NCBI GenBank assembly: GCA_016194585.1
Contig: JACQBG010000026.1
Location: 89,098-153,097 of the forward strand
Reading direction: 5' to 3'
DNA from: Gemmatimonadota bacterium
Lineage (GTDB): Bacteria; Gemmatimonadota; Gemmatimonadetes; Gemmatimonadales; Gemmatimonadaceae
Length of the DNA: 64,000 bases
Position numbers and translations under genes: made by a program. The notes under the pieces are model-generated. The model did not search any database and was not told where the DNA came from. It saw only the letters and a program-made list of their open reading frames with translations. This document shows, one piece after another, positions 47,055 to 54,855 of this stretch (the first letter of the stretch is position 1; every line of letters begins with the position of its first letter).

Positions 47055-49232
47055 ATGATGCGCTCCCGGCTTGTCCGAATCCTGCTCTCGATCCTCGCAG
47101 TGCTCGCCGCGCTGGCGGTCGTCGCGCGACGCACCTTGCACGCGCAGCCGGCCCCCGTGCGTCCCAGCGTCGGCTTCGTCGTCACGCATTCGACACGCAT
47201 CGCCCCGGGCACGTACCGCCTCCCCGCGGGCACGTCACCCGACGCGGCGTTCCTCATCGTCCGCGGCGACGGCATCGTGCTCGACCTCACCGGCGTCACC
47301 TTCGAAGGGGCGCCGCCCTCCGCCGACCCCGACGCCGCCTTCGCCACCGCCATCCGCGTCGAAGGCGGGCACAAGGTCGAGATCCGCAACGGCCGCATCC
47401 GCGGCTTCAAGTTCGGCATCGTCGCGCGGCACACCGTCGACCTGCACGTCACCGGCACCGACCTCAGCTACAACTGGAAGCCGCGCCTCTTCTCCCTCAT
47501 CGAGCACGAGAGCCTCGCCGACTGGCTCTCCTTCCATCACAACGAGAAGGACGAGTGGCTGCGCTTCGGCGCCGCCCTCTCGCTCTGGGACGTCGACGGT
47601 GGCACGATATCGAACGTGCGCGCCGAGCAGGGGATGAACGGGCTGATGATGACGCGCACGCGCCACCTGCGCGTCACCGGCAGCTCGTTCTCCTTCAACT
47701 CGGGGCTCGGCGTCGGCATGTACCGGTCGAGCGACAACGTCATCGCGAACAACCGCATCGACTACGACGTGCGCGGCTACAGCGACCGCGTCTACCGGCG
47801 CGGGCAGGACTCGGCGGGGCTCCTGATGTTCGAGCAGTGCCTGCGCAACGTCGTCGCGTACAACTCCGTCACCCACGGCGGCGACGGGCTGTTCATCTGG
47901 GCCGGGCAGCAGACGATGGACGATGGCCAGGGCGGGGTGAACGACAACGTCTTCGTCGGGAACGACTTCAGTTATGCGCCGACGAACGGCATGGAAGCGA
48001 CCTTCAGCCGCAACGCGTTCATCGGCAACCGCATCGCCGGGAGCGACCATGGCTTCTGGGGCGGCTACAGCTACGAGAGCGTCGTCGCCGGCAATTGCTT
48101 CGCCAACAACCGTATCGGCATCGCCGTCGAGCACGGGCAGCAGAACACCGTGGTCGCCAATCGCTTCGACGGTGACACGCTCGCCATCCGTCTCTGGGCC
48201 GATTCCATCGAGCCGGGCGACTGGGGCTATCCCAAGCACCGCGATACGCGCAGCCGCGACTGGCGCATCACCCGCAACGTGTTCGCCGGCAACAAGAGCA
48301 CGATCGACGCGAAGAACACCACCGCGCTCGACACGCTGGGCAACGAGCACGCACCGCGGCAGGCGGCGATGTGCGTGCCTCGCATCCCCAAGGAGTTCGC
48401 GGCGAAGGTGCCGGCGCTCCCCGGCGTCACGCGCGCCGCGCCCGTGAGCGCCGACGCGCGGCGGCCGCGCAGCGCGATCGTCATCGACGAGTGGGGGCCG
48501 TACGACAGGCGCTCGCCCAAACTCACGCCGCTCGACTCGTCGCACGCGGCGCTGCCGCGGTTCGTCGTGATGGGGCCGGCGGGCGGATGGCGCGTCGTCG
48601 GCCGGCGCGGACTCGCCCGCGTGAGCGACGAGGCAGGGAAGGTCGGCGACACGATCACCGTCACGCCGGCGCCCGAGACGTCGCACGATTGGGAGCTGGT
48701 GCTCGAGTACGTTGGCGGCGCGACGGTGTCGCCCCGCGGCGAGGCGCAGCCGGCGGGCGTGCCTGTGCGCTTCTCGTACGCGCACTACGAGCCGCGCACG
48801 GAGTGGAACGTGCGTTTCTTCGTGTGGCGCGATTCGACGGTGAAGCCGACGCCCGAGGGATTCACGACGCTCATGGCGGGCGCGCCGGCGTTCGAGCGGC
48901 GCGCCCCCCGGCTCGATTACGAATGGTACCGGCCGGCGATCAAGGCGCTCCCGCTGGAGAAGTGGGCGCTCGACGCGACGACGCCGGTCGACATCCCGGC
49001 GGGGGAGCACTCGCTGCGCGTCATCAGCGACGACGCGGCGCGCGTGTGGATCGACGGCGTGCTGGTGATCGACCACTGGCAGCCGCACGAATCGCTCGCC
49101 GATTACGCCGCGCTCACGCCGGGCAAGCACGCGCTGCGCGTGCAGTACTATCAGCTCGACGGCTGGACGGAGCTGCGCGTCGACATCGTGCGGGGCTCCG
49201 CCCGCTCGATGGGGTCCGCGGGGCCGCACTAG
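47055..49232 (+). CDS. Exported right-handed parallel beta-helix protein with C-terminal PA14-like domain
   Basis: NRIDYDVRGYSDR..., NVFVGNDFSYAPTNGMEATFSRNAFIGNRIAGSDHGFWGGYS repeats; DIPAGEHSLRVISDDAARVWIDGVLVIDHWQPHE. Confidence 0.85.
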   Translation: MMRSRLVRILLSILAVLAALAVVARRTLHAQPAPVRPSVGFVVTHSTRIAPGTYRLPAGTSPDAAFLIVRGDGIVLDLTGVTFEGAPPSADPDAAFATAIRVEGGHKVEIRNGRIRGFKFGIVARHTVDLHVTGTDLSYNWKPRLFSLIEHESLADWLSFHHNEKDEWLRFGAALSLWDVDGGTISNVRAEQGMNGLMMTRTRHLRVTGSSFSFNSGLGVGMYRSSDNVIANNRIDYDVRGYSDRVYRRGQDSAGLLMFEQCLRNVVAYNSVTHGGDGLFIWAGQQTMDDGQGGVNDNVFVGNDFSYAPTNGMEATFSRNAFIGNRIAGSDHGFWGGYSYESVVAGNCFANNRIGIAVEHGQQNTVVANRFDGDTLAIRLWADSIEPGDWGYPKHRDTRSRDWRITRNVFAGNKSTIDAKNTTALDTLGNEHAPRQAAMCVPRIPKEFAAKVPALPGVTRAAPVSADARRPRSAIVIDEWGPYDRRSPKLTPLDSSHAALPRFVVMGPAGGWRVVGRRGLARVSDEAGKVGDTITVTPAPETSHDWELVLEYVGGATVSPRGEAQPAGVPVRFSYAHYEPRTEWNVRFFVWRDSTVKPTPEGFTTLMAGAPAFERRAPRLDYEWYRPAIKALPLEKWALDATTPVDIPAGEHSLRVISDDAARVWIDGVLVIDHWQPHESLADYAALTPGKHALRVQYYQLDGWTELRVDIVRGSARSMGSAGPH

Positions 49233-49326
49233 TCACCTCGCTGCGCCGCGCGATCGGCGCGAGTTCGGCCCGGGCGCTCACATGTGCGCTCTCGTGTGCG
49301 TTTTCGCGTGCGCGCGATTCGCTTTG

Positions 49327-49595
49327 GTGCGCGGCCGGTCGGGCGCGGCACGCTCGCTTCGTCGGGCCGGCGGCTTACACGCCACGAGCCTCGCGCCTGC
49401 TCGGCGCGAGTCTCTCGCTACGCCGCGGGCCCGCCTGCGCGAGCGAGCCACGCCCTCCCTGCGACGATCCGTGCGAGGCGGCTGCTGCACGCCGTGCGGT
49501 GCACCGATCAGGGCGCGACGCGATGGCCCCCGCGGTAGGCGCTCGCTGTATGGACGCCGGACGCGGGGGCCTTCGTGTCGACGCCCGGGTCTGCC
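49327..49595 (+). repeat. Structured dispersed repeat, copy B
   Basis: Same core and 3' hairpin as copies A, C and D; variable middle segment. Confidence 0.92.
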
Positions 49596-49680
49596 CACAC
49601 GGAGCCCCCGCACACAGAGCCCCCGCGCGCAGAGCCGAGCGCGCAGAGCCGAGCGCGCAGAGCCCAGCGCGCAGAGCCCG
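49596..49680 (+). repeat. Tandem repeat of 14-15 bp units right of copy B
   Basis: acacagagcccccgc ... gcgcagagccgagc gcgcagagccgagc gcgcagagcccagc gcgcagagcccg. Confidence 0.85.
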
Positions 49681-49686
49681 ATCGCG

Positions 49687-50589
49687 CTACACCCGCATCG
49701 ACGCCGACTTTGCGTCGGCCGGCGCGATGAGCACGCGCTCATACTCCGCGATCACCTGCGCGCCGAGCAGCAGGATCACCGCCGCCGCTTCGACAGTCAG
49801 CAGCGCCGCGATCGCGGTCGTCAGCGAACCGTACACCGCCTGGATGTGCGAGACGCTCGCGAGATACCACACCAGCACGTGCCGCGTGATCTCCCACAAC
49901 AGCGTCGCCGTCGCGCCACCGATGAGCGCGTGCCGCCACGACGGCACGCCCACGGGCATCACGAGATAGACCGCCGTGAGCATCATGACCTCGCCGGCCA
50001 CCCCCATCGCATAGAGCGCGAGGCCGGTGAGGTCGCCCATGAGACCGGGGAGGCCGAACAGCACGAAATGCTTCGCCGTCAGCAACGACAGCCCGCCCGA
50101 CACCGCGGTCACGACCACGAGCCCGAGGCCGAGCAGCATGATGAAGAAGTAGGGCAGCAGCGCCGAGACGAGGAAGCGACGCCGGTGGATGAGTACCCGG
50201 TGCGCGAAGATCACCGACATCGCGTTCTCGAGCACCGTGAACGCCAGCGCGCTCGAGAGGACCATCGTCGCGAGCAGCACGCCGCCGATCGCATGCTCGT
50301 GGTCGAGGAACGCGGAGAGGTCGTTCACGACCGTCCCCGACTCGCCGGCGACGACGAACTGCAGGTACGTGTCGACCGTCGAGAGGAGCTGCGCGCGGTC
50401 GATCAGGTGCGACAGCGCGAACAGGATGAGGATGAGGAGCGGCACCAACGACAACAGCGCGTAGTACGCCACCGCGCCGGCGAGGAGCAGTCCCTGGTTC
50501 GCGCGGAACCCCTTGAGCACGCGCAGCGCGAACTTGCCGGGGTGTCGCACGATCTCGGAGCGCGGGTCGTGCGTCGGGTGTGCTGGCAT
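49687..50589 (-). CDS. YihY/BrkB family membrane protein
   Basis: NQGLLLAGAVAYYALLSLVPLLILILFALS...VPSWRHALIGGATATLLWEITRHVLVWYLA...YGSLTTAIAALLTVEAAAVILLLGAQVIAEYE. Confidence 0.92.
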   Translation of the reverse strand: MPAHPTHDPRSEIVRHPGKFALRVLKGFRANQGLLLAGAVAYYALLSLVPLLILILFALSHLIDRAQLLSTVDTYLQFVVAGESGTVVNDLSAFLDHEHAIGGVLLATMVLSSALAFTVLENAMSVIFAHRVLIHRRRFLVSALLPYFFIMLLGLGLVVVTAVSGGLSLLTAKHFVLFGLPGLMGDLTGLALYAMGVAGEVMMLTAVYLVMPVGVPSWRHALIGGATATLLWEITRHVLVWYLASVSHIQAVYGSLTTAIAALLTVEAAAVILLLGAQVIAEYERVLIAPADAKSASMRV

Positions 50590-50636
50590 CGGGGTCGGCG
50601 TGGCCTCCTCCTCGAATGTAGCGCGAAACACCTCGC

Positions 50637-50680
50637 GTGCGCGGCCGGCGCGCGGCCGGCGCGCGGCCGGTGCACGTCCG
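50637..50680 (+). repeat. Tandem repeat, four 11-bp units, left of copy C
   Basis: gtgcgcggccg gcgcgcggccg gcgcgcggccg gtgcacgtccg. Confidence 0.85.
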
Positions 50681-50703
50681 GCGCCCGTGCGAGGCGCTTC
50701 CGA

Positions 50704-50946
50704 GCGCGGCCGGTCGGGCGCGGCACGCTCGCTTCGTCGGGCCAGCGGCTTACACGCCACGAGCCTCGCGCCTGCTCGGCGCGAGTCTCTCGCTACGCCG
50801 CGGGCCCGCCTGCGCGAGCGAGCCGCGCCCTCCCTGCGGCGATCGGTGCACACACCGATCAGGGCGCGACGCGATGGCCCCCGCGGTAGGCGCTCGCCGT
50901 ATGGACGCCGGACGCGGGGGCCTTCGCGTCGACGCCCGGGTCCGCC
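50704..50946 (+). repeat. Structured dispersed repeat, copy C
   Basis: Same core and 3' hairpin as A, B and D; middle is a short hairpin GATCGGTG-caca-CACCGATC. Confidence 0.92.
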
Positions 50947-51013
50947 CGCACGGAGCCACGGCGCACCGAGCCACCGCGCACGGAGCCACCGCGCACAGCG
51001 CCACGGCGCACGG
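50947..51013 (+). repeat. Tandem repeat, about 4.5 units of 15 bp right of copy C
   Basis: cgcacggagccacgg cgcaccgagccaccg cgcacggagccaccg cgcacagcgccacgg cgcacgg. Confidence 0.85.
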
Positions 51014-51059
51014 TATCTTCTACGTCGCACCGTCACCTCACGCCCGCCCCCGCGCCCCC

Positions 51060-51953
51060 GTGAAGCTCCTGACCGCTCTTCTCACGCTCGGCATCGCCGC
51101 CGCGCCCGCTGCCGCGCAGCGCGCCGATACCGCCACGTACAAGCTCTCCCTCCTCGCCGCCGACCGCGCGCTCGCCACCGACATCGTCACGCGCGGCGCC
51201 GGCGCGTTCCTCGACCGGCTCGCCGTCAACGCCACCGTGCTCATCCCCGACGCGCCCGCCTACCGGAGCGCCGCCGAGGCGCGCGCGCCATGGCTCGCGC
51301 GCTATGCGACGCCCGGGACCCGCTTCGTGCACGAAGCCCAGCACGCCGTCGTCGGCGTCGACGGCGTCTTCGGCTGCGTCGTCGGACTCACGCGCCTCTT
51401 CGTGAAGGGCGACAAGAGCGACACGCCGCGCTACGGCCGCTACATCGCCTGCTGGCGGCGCGCCGGTGAGCGGGAACCGTGGAAGGTGGTCGGATACACC
51501 TGCACCAACGACGCGCCCGGCACGCCCGTGCCGAGCGGAACGCTCGAGCACCCGCCGCACTCGGCGAGGGTGCGTGCCGCGGCCAACGGTGAACTCCACG
51601 CCGCGCAGGACGCCGACTCGGCGTTCGCCGCGATGAGCCCCAAGTATGGTCCGGGCGAAGCGTTCGGCACGTGGAGTGCCGCCGACGCGATGATGATCGG
51701 ACTCGCGCCCAAGCCGCGGCAGGGACCCGCCGCGATCCGCGACGCCTTCAAGTCGTTCCCGAAGGACGGCGTCTTCCAGTGGGCACCCGACCGCGCGCTC
51801 GGCGACGCCGCGGGCGGACTCGCGTTCACGAGCGGCGAGGCGTTCAACGTCGTCGCCGGCAAGCGCACGAACACGAAATACATCACCGTGTGGCGGCTCG
51901 AGCCCGGCGGCGCGTGGCGTTTCATCTTCGACAGCGGCAGCGAACGTCCGTAG
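51060..51953 (+). CDS. Exported protein with two NTF2/SnoaL-like (DUF4440-type) domains
   Basis: Signal peptide after GTG start; LLAADRALATDIVTRGAGAFLDRLAVNATVLIPDAP and ADSAFAAMSPKYGPGEAFGTWSAADAMMIG. Confidence 0.7.
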   Translation: MKLLTALLTLGIAAAPAAAQRADTATYKLSLLAADRALATDIVTRGAGAFLDRLAVNATVLIPDAPAYRSAAEARAPWLARYATPGTRFVHEAQHAVVGVDGVFGCVVGLTRLFVKGDKSDTPRYGRYIACWRRAGEREPWKVVGYTCTNDAPGTPVPSGTLEHPPHSARVRAAANGELHAAQDADSAFAAMSPKYGPGEAFGTWSAADAMMIGLAPKPRQGPAAIRDAFKSFPKDGVFQWAPDRALGDAAGGLAFTSGEAFNVVAGKRTNTKYITVWRLEPGGAWRFIFDSGSERP

Positions 51954-52104
51954 CGCGATCCACCGAGCGAGTCTCCCCGCGATCCACCGGGCGATCCACC
52001 GGGCGACTCAACGACCGATTCCCGCCGTCGCCCGCCGCCGCGGTCCCGCGTGGCGCTGGCCGTTCGCCCCGCCACTCCGTAACATTGCGTCTCCCGGTGA
52101 AATC

Positions 52105-52123
52105 ATTATCTTACTACTGAGAT
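52105..52123 (+). promoter_or_regulatory. Candidate MarR autoregulatory operator overlapping marR start codon
   Basis: ATCTTACTACTGAGAT (52108-52123); marR ATG at 52122; same motif as pirin and yceI upstream regions. Confidence 0.65.
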
Positions 52124-52625
52124 GAAAACGGCCACCGCTGAGTCCCTCACGCCGACGGCGCCCACGCGGGCACTCGAATCGGCAGATCCGAAGACCGCCA
52201 CCGCCCTCAAGCTGTGGGTGGTGCTCGCGCGCGCCTTCAACGCCGTCTCGGAACGGTCGCAGGCCGACATCGTCAAGCACGACCTCACGCCGGGTGAGTT
52301 CGCCGTGCTCGAACTGCTCTACCACAAGGGGCCGACGCTGCTCGGCGAGATCCAGAAGCGCGTCCTCGTCTCGAGCGGCGGCATCACCTTCCTCGTCGAT
52401 CGCCTCACGCAGCGCGGCCTCGTCGAACGCCGCAATTGCCCTACCGACCGCCGCGCCCGCTACGCCGCCCTCACCCACGACGGCGAGAAACTCCTCCGCC
52501 GCATCTTCCCGGGGCACGCCGAGGCGATGGCCGAGGCGGTCTCGGGGCTCAGCGCGGCGGAGCAGAAGGCGGCGACGGCGTTGCTGAAGAAACTCGGTCA
52601 CTCTGCGGCGGCACAGGCCGGATAA
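52122..52625 (+). CDS. MarR family transcriptional regulator
   Basis: LTPGEFAVLELLYHKGPTLLGEIQKRVLVSSGGITFLVDRLTQRGLVERRNCPTDRRARYAALTHDGEKLL. Confidence 0.95.
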   Translation: MKTATAESLTPTAPTRALESADPKTATALKLWVVLARAFNAVSERSQADIVKHDLTPGEFAVLELLYHKGPTLLGEIQKRVLVSSGGITFLVDRLTQRGLVERRNCPTDRRARYAALTHDGEKLLRRIFPGHAEAMAEAVSGLSAAEQKAATALLKKLGHSAAAQAG

Positions 52626-52662
52626 GTCGTTGTGGGTAAATGAGTTCTGTCCCTTCTAATTC

Positions 52663-52710
52663 TTGAGGGGATCAGATCTGATCTTCAGTGATCAGAACTG
52701 GTCCCCTCAA
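52663..52710. repeat. 48-bp imperfect palindrome (hairpin) between marR and yceI
   Basis: TTGAGGGGA-t-CAG-a-TCTGATC-ttcagt-GATCAGA-a-CTG-g-TCCCCTCAA. Confidence 0.8.
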
Positions 52711-52761
52711 AAATTCGCCGGCTCCGGCCCACCCCCTTGCGCACCGAACCCTTATCACTTA

Positions 52762-52779
52762 TTATCTCAGCAGTGAGAA
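52762..52779 (+). promoter_or_regulatory. Candidate MarR operator upstream of yceI
   Basis: TTATCTCAGCAGTGAGAA, arms CTCA/TGAG around GCAG; matches pirin and marR sites. Confidence 0.65.
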
Positions 52780-52823
52780 GTTCAGTAGAGAATCAAACAG
52801 TCACCACACACAGGAGCCGTCAT

Positions 52824-53381
52824 ATGAAGTGGAACCTCGACACCACCCACAGCATCGCCGAGTTCGCCGTCAAGCACCTCATGATCAGCACCGTGAAGGG
52901 GCGCTTCAAGACGGTCGCCGGCACCGCCGAGACGAACGCCGATGGCACGCTGAAGAGCGCCGCGGTCACGATCGACGTCGCCAGCATCGACACCAACGTC
53001 GAGCAGCGCGACGCGCACCTCCGCTCGGCCGACTTCTTCGACGTCGCGAACTTCCCGTCGATGACGTTCACGAGCACGAAGATCGTGCAGGACGGCGAGG
53101 AGATCGCGATCACCGGCGACTTCACGATCCGCGGCGTCACGAAGCCGCTGACGATGAAGGGCGAGATCACGGGCATCATGAAGGACCCGTGGGGGCTGAG
53201 CCGCGCCGCGATCAACGTGAGCGCGAAGATCAAGCGCTCCGACTGGGGGCTCACCTGGAACGCCGCGCTCGAGACGGGCGGCGTGGTGGTGGGCGACGAG
53301 GTGAAGATCGCGCTCGAGGCGGAGGCGGTCGCCGAAACGGCGGCGGTGGACGCGACCGAGGAAGTCGCCGCGGCAGTCTGA
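52824..53381 (+). CDS. yceI: YceI family protein
   Basis: WNLDTTHSIAEFAVKHLMISTVKGRFKTVAGT...HLRSADFFDVANFPSMTFTST...GDFTIRGVTKPLTMKGE. Confidence 0.95.
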   Translation: MKWNLDTTHSIAEFAVKHLMISTVKGRFKTVAGTAETNADGTLKSAAVTIDVASIDTNVEQRDAHLRSADFFDVANFPSMTFTSTKIVQDGEEIAITGDFTIRGVTKPLTMKGEITGIMKDPWGLSRAAINVSAKIKRSDWGLTWNAALETGGVVVGDEVKIALEAEAVAETAAVDATEEVAAAV

Positions 53382-53402
53382 CGGCTCCCGGCGGCGCACG
53401 GC

Positions 53403-53430
53403 GGGCGTCCGGGGAACATCCCGGGCGCCC
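53403..53430 (+). terminator. Hairpin between convergent genes, candidate (bidirectional) terminator
   Basis: GGGCGtCCGGG-gaacat-CCCGGgCGCCC. Confidence 0.45.
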
Positions 53431-53463
53431 GTCGTCACGATGCACGCTCGCCGCGCGGCCGCC

Positions 53464-53958
53464 TTATTCTTGCGTCCATCGCGTCAGCAGTCGCACCACT
53501 CCCGGGCGCTGCCGCACCAGGTACCAGCCCGCGAAGAGCATCGGGATCAGGTTCGCCACCACCACCGACCACCAGGGCACTAGCGGCCGGATCGGATCGC
53601 TCAGCAGGCCGACCACCGCGACTGTGACGAGGAACCCGGCCGCGAGCATCAACGATACGAAGGGTGCGCTGCGCGGACGGCGTTCGGCGAGCTCCACGAA
53701 GCCGCACACCGCGAGGCCGATCGCGAGTGATACGACGAAGTGCAGCGCGTTGTACGCCATCACCGCGCCCATGTCGATGTCGATGGGATGCTGCAGCACC
53801 GACGGGTCACGCAGTCCGCGGAACACCGCCTTGCCGAGCAGGTCGACGGTGTAGAGCGTGCCGCGTGCGGCGAGGAAGTCGAACGCCGCGTAGAACGCCG
53901 CGACCGACAGATAGGCGATGAATCCGACGGTCAGTCCCTGCACGATCGTGCGCCGCAT
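53464..53958 (-). CDS. Membrane protein at the end of the heme-copper operon (position of orf1 in norSY-senC-orf1 clusters)
   Basis: Four hydrophobic segments; follows the SCO gene in the same orientation. Confidence 0.6.
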   Translation of the reverse strand: MRRTIVQGLTVGFIAYLSVAAFYAAFDFLAARGTLYTVDLLGKAVFRGLRDPSVLQHPIDIDMGAVMAYNALHFVVSLAIGLAVCGFVELAERRPRSAPFVSLMLAAGFLVTVAVVGLLSDPIRPLVPWWSVVVANLIPMLFAGWYLVRQRPGVVRLLTRWTQE

Positions 53959-53976
53959 CTCGATCCTCCGTTCGTG

Positions 53977-54855
53977 TCAGCGTGTCGTGGCGAGCCGTGT
54001 CGCCAATTGACCCAGGTCGCCGTCGAAGCGCGACGTGATGCGTCCGTGCCCGTCCAGCAGCATCACCACGGTCGCGTGCGCGACGTTGCCGGTGTCCGGG
54101 TCGCGCGCGCGTCCGACGGCGAGCGCGTCGAGCGTCCGCTCCACCGCGCCGACGTCCCCCGTGAGCACGTGGTCGTCCGGTCCCAGCTGCCATTCGCGCG
54201 CGATGGTCGGGAGCCGTTCGGCGGTGTCGCGCCACGGATCGACCGTCACGATGAACAGCGGCATCGTCGTGCGCCCGGCGCGCTCGCGTGCCCGCTGCAC
54301 CTCCCGCACGATCGTGGGGCACACCGTCTCGCAGTGCGCGAACGCGACGGTGAGGATCGCCGGCCGGTACAGGATGCGCAGCGACACCGCGTTGCCGTAC
54401 TGGTCCACGAGCCGCGTCGACGGCGCGGGGCGCTGCACCTCCGTCGGCGCCCGGCCAGCGCCGCCGGCGACCGGCGCCGCGGTGGCGCGGGCGACGATCG
54501 CCGGGGCAAGCCCGAGCAGCACGAGTCCGCCCGTCGCGAGCACCGCCCGCTGCCCCGAGGGCGTGCCCCCGAGCCGGCCGAACAGGCCGCCGAGCTCCCG
54601 CCGCAGCGACGATCCGGCGATGGCGTAGAGCGTGCCGATCATGCCGAGCGGTTCGCCGACGAGGAGGATCCAGCCACCCGCATCGGGCCGCCCGGTGCGC
54701 GCCGATCCGAAGCAGGCGTCCTGCGTGCGGAGCACCCAGTCGGGGGTCGCGACGCCGGCCGGCCAGAGCGCGAGCGTCCACCACGCGGCGGTGATCACGA
54801 GGATCGCCGCCAGCGCGAAGGATGCCGCGCCGGGCCGGCCGGTGCGCGTCGTCAC
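53977..54855 (-). CDS. SCO1/SenC family copper protein with N-terminal membrane extension
   Basis: AILTVAFAHCETVCPTIVREVQRARERAG...LFIVTVDPWRDTAERLP...GHGRITSRFDGD; CxxxC; GTG start overlaps the upstream stop. Confidence 0.88.
   Translation of the reverse strand: MTTRTGRPGAASFALAAILVITAAWWTLALWPAGVATPDWVLRTQDACFGSARTGRPDAGGWILLVGEPLGMIGTLYAIAGSSLRRELGGLFGRLGGTPSGQRAVLATGGLVLLGLAPAIVARATAAPVAGGAGRAPTEVQRPAPSTRLVDQYGNAVSLRILYRPAILTVAFAHCETVCPTIVREVQRARERAGRTTMPLFIVTVDPWRDTAERLPTIAREWQLGPDDHVLTGDVGAVERTLDALAVGRARDPDTGNVAHATVVMLLDGHGRITSRFDGDLGQLATRLATTR

Noticed and set aside
49278-49742. ORFs inside structured repeat copies (e.g. SLAPARRESLATPRARLRER in several copies)
   Set aside because: Shared protein text results from the nucleotide repeat; stems covary, edge units are 11 bp (not a multiple of 3), and frames differ between copies
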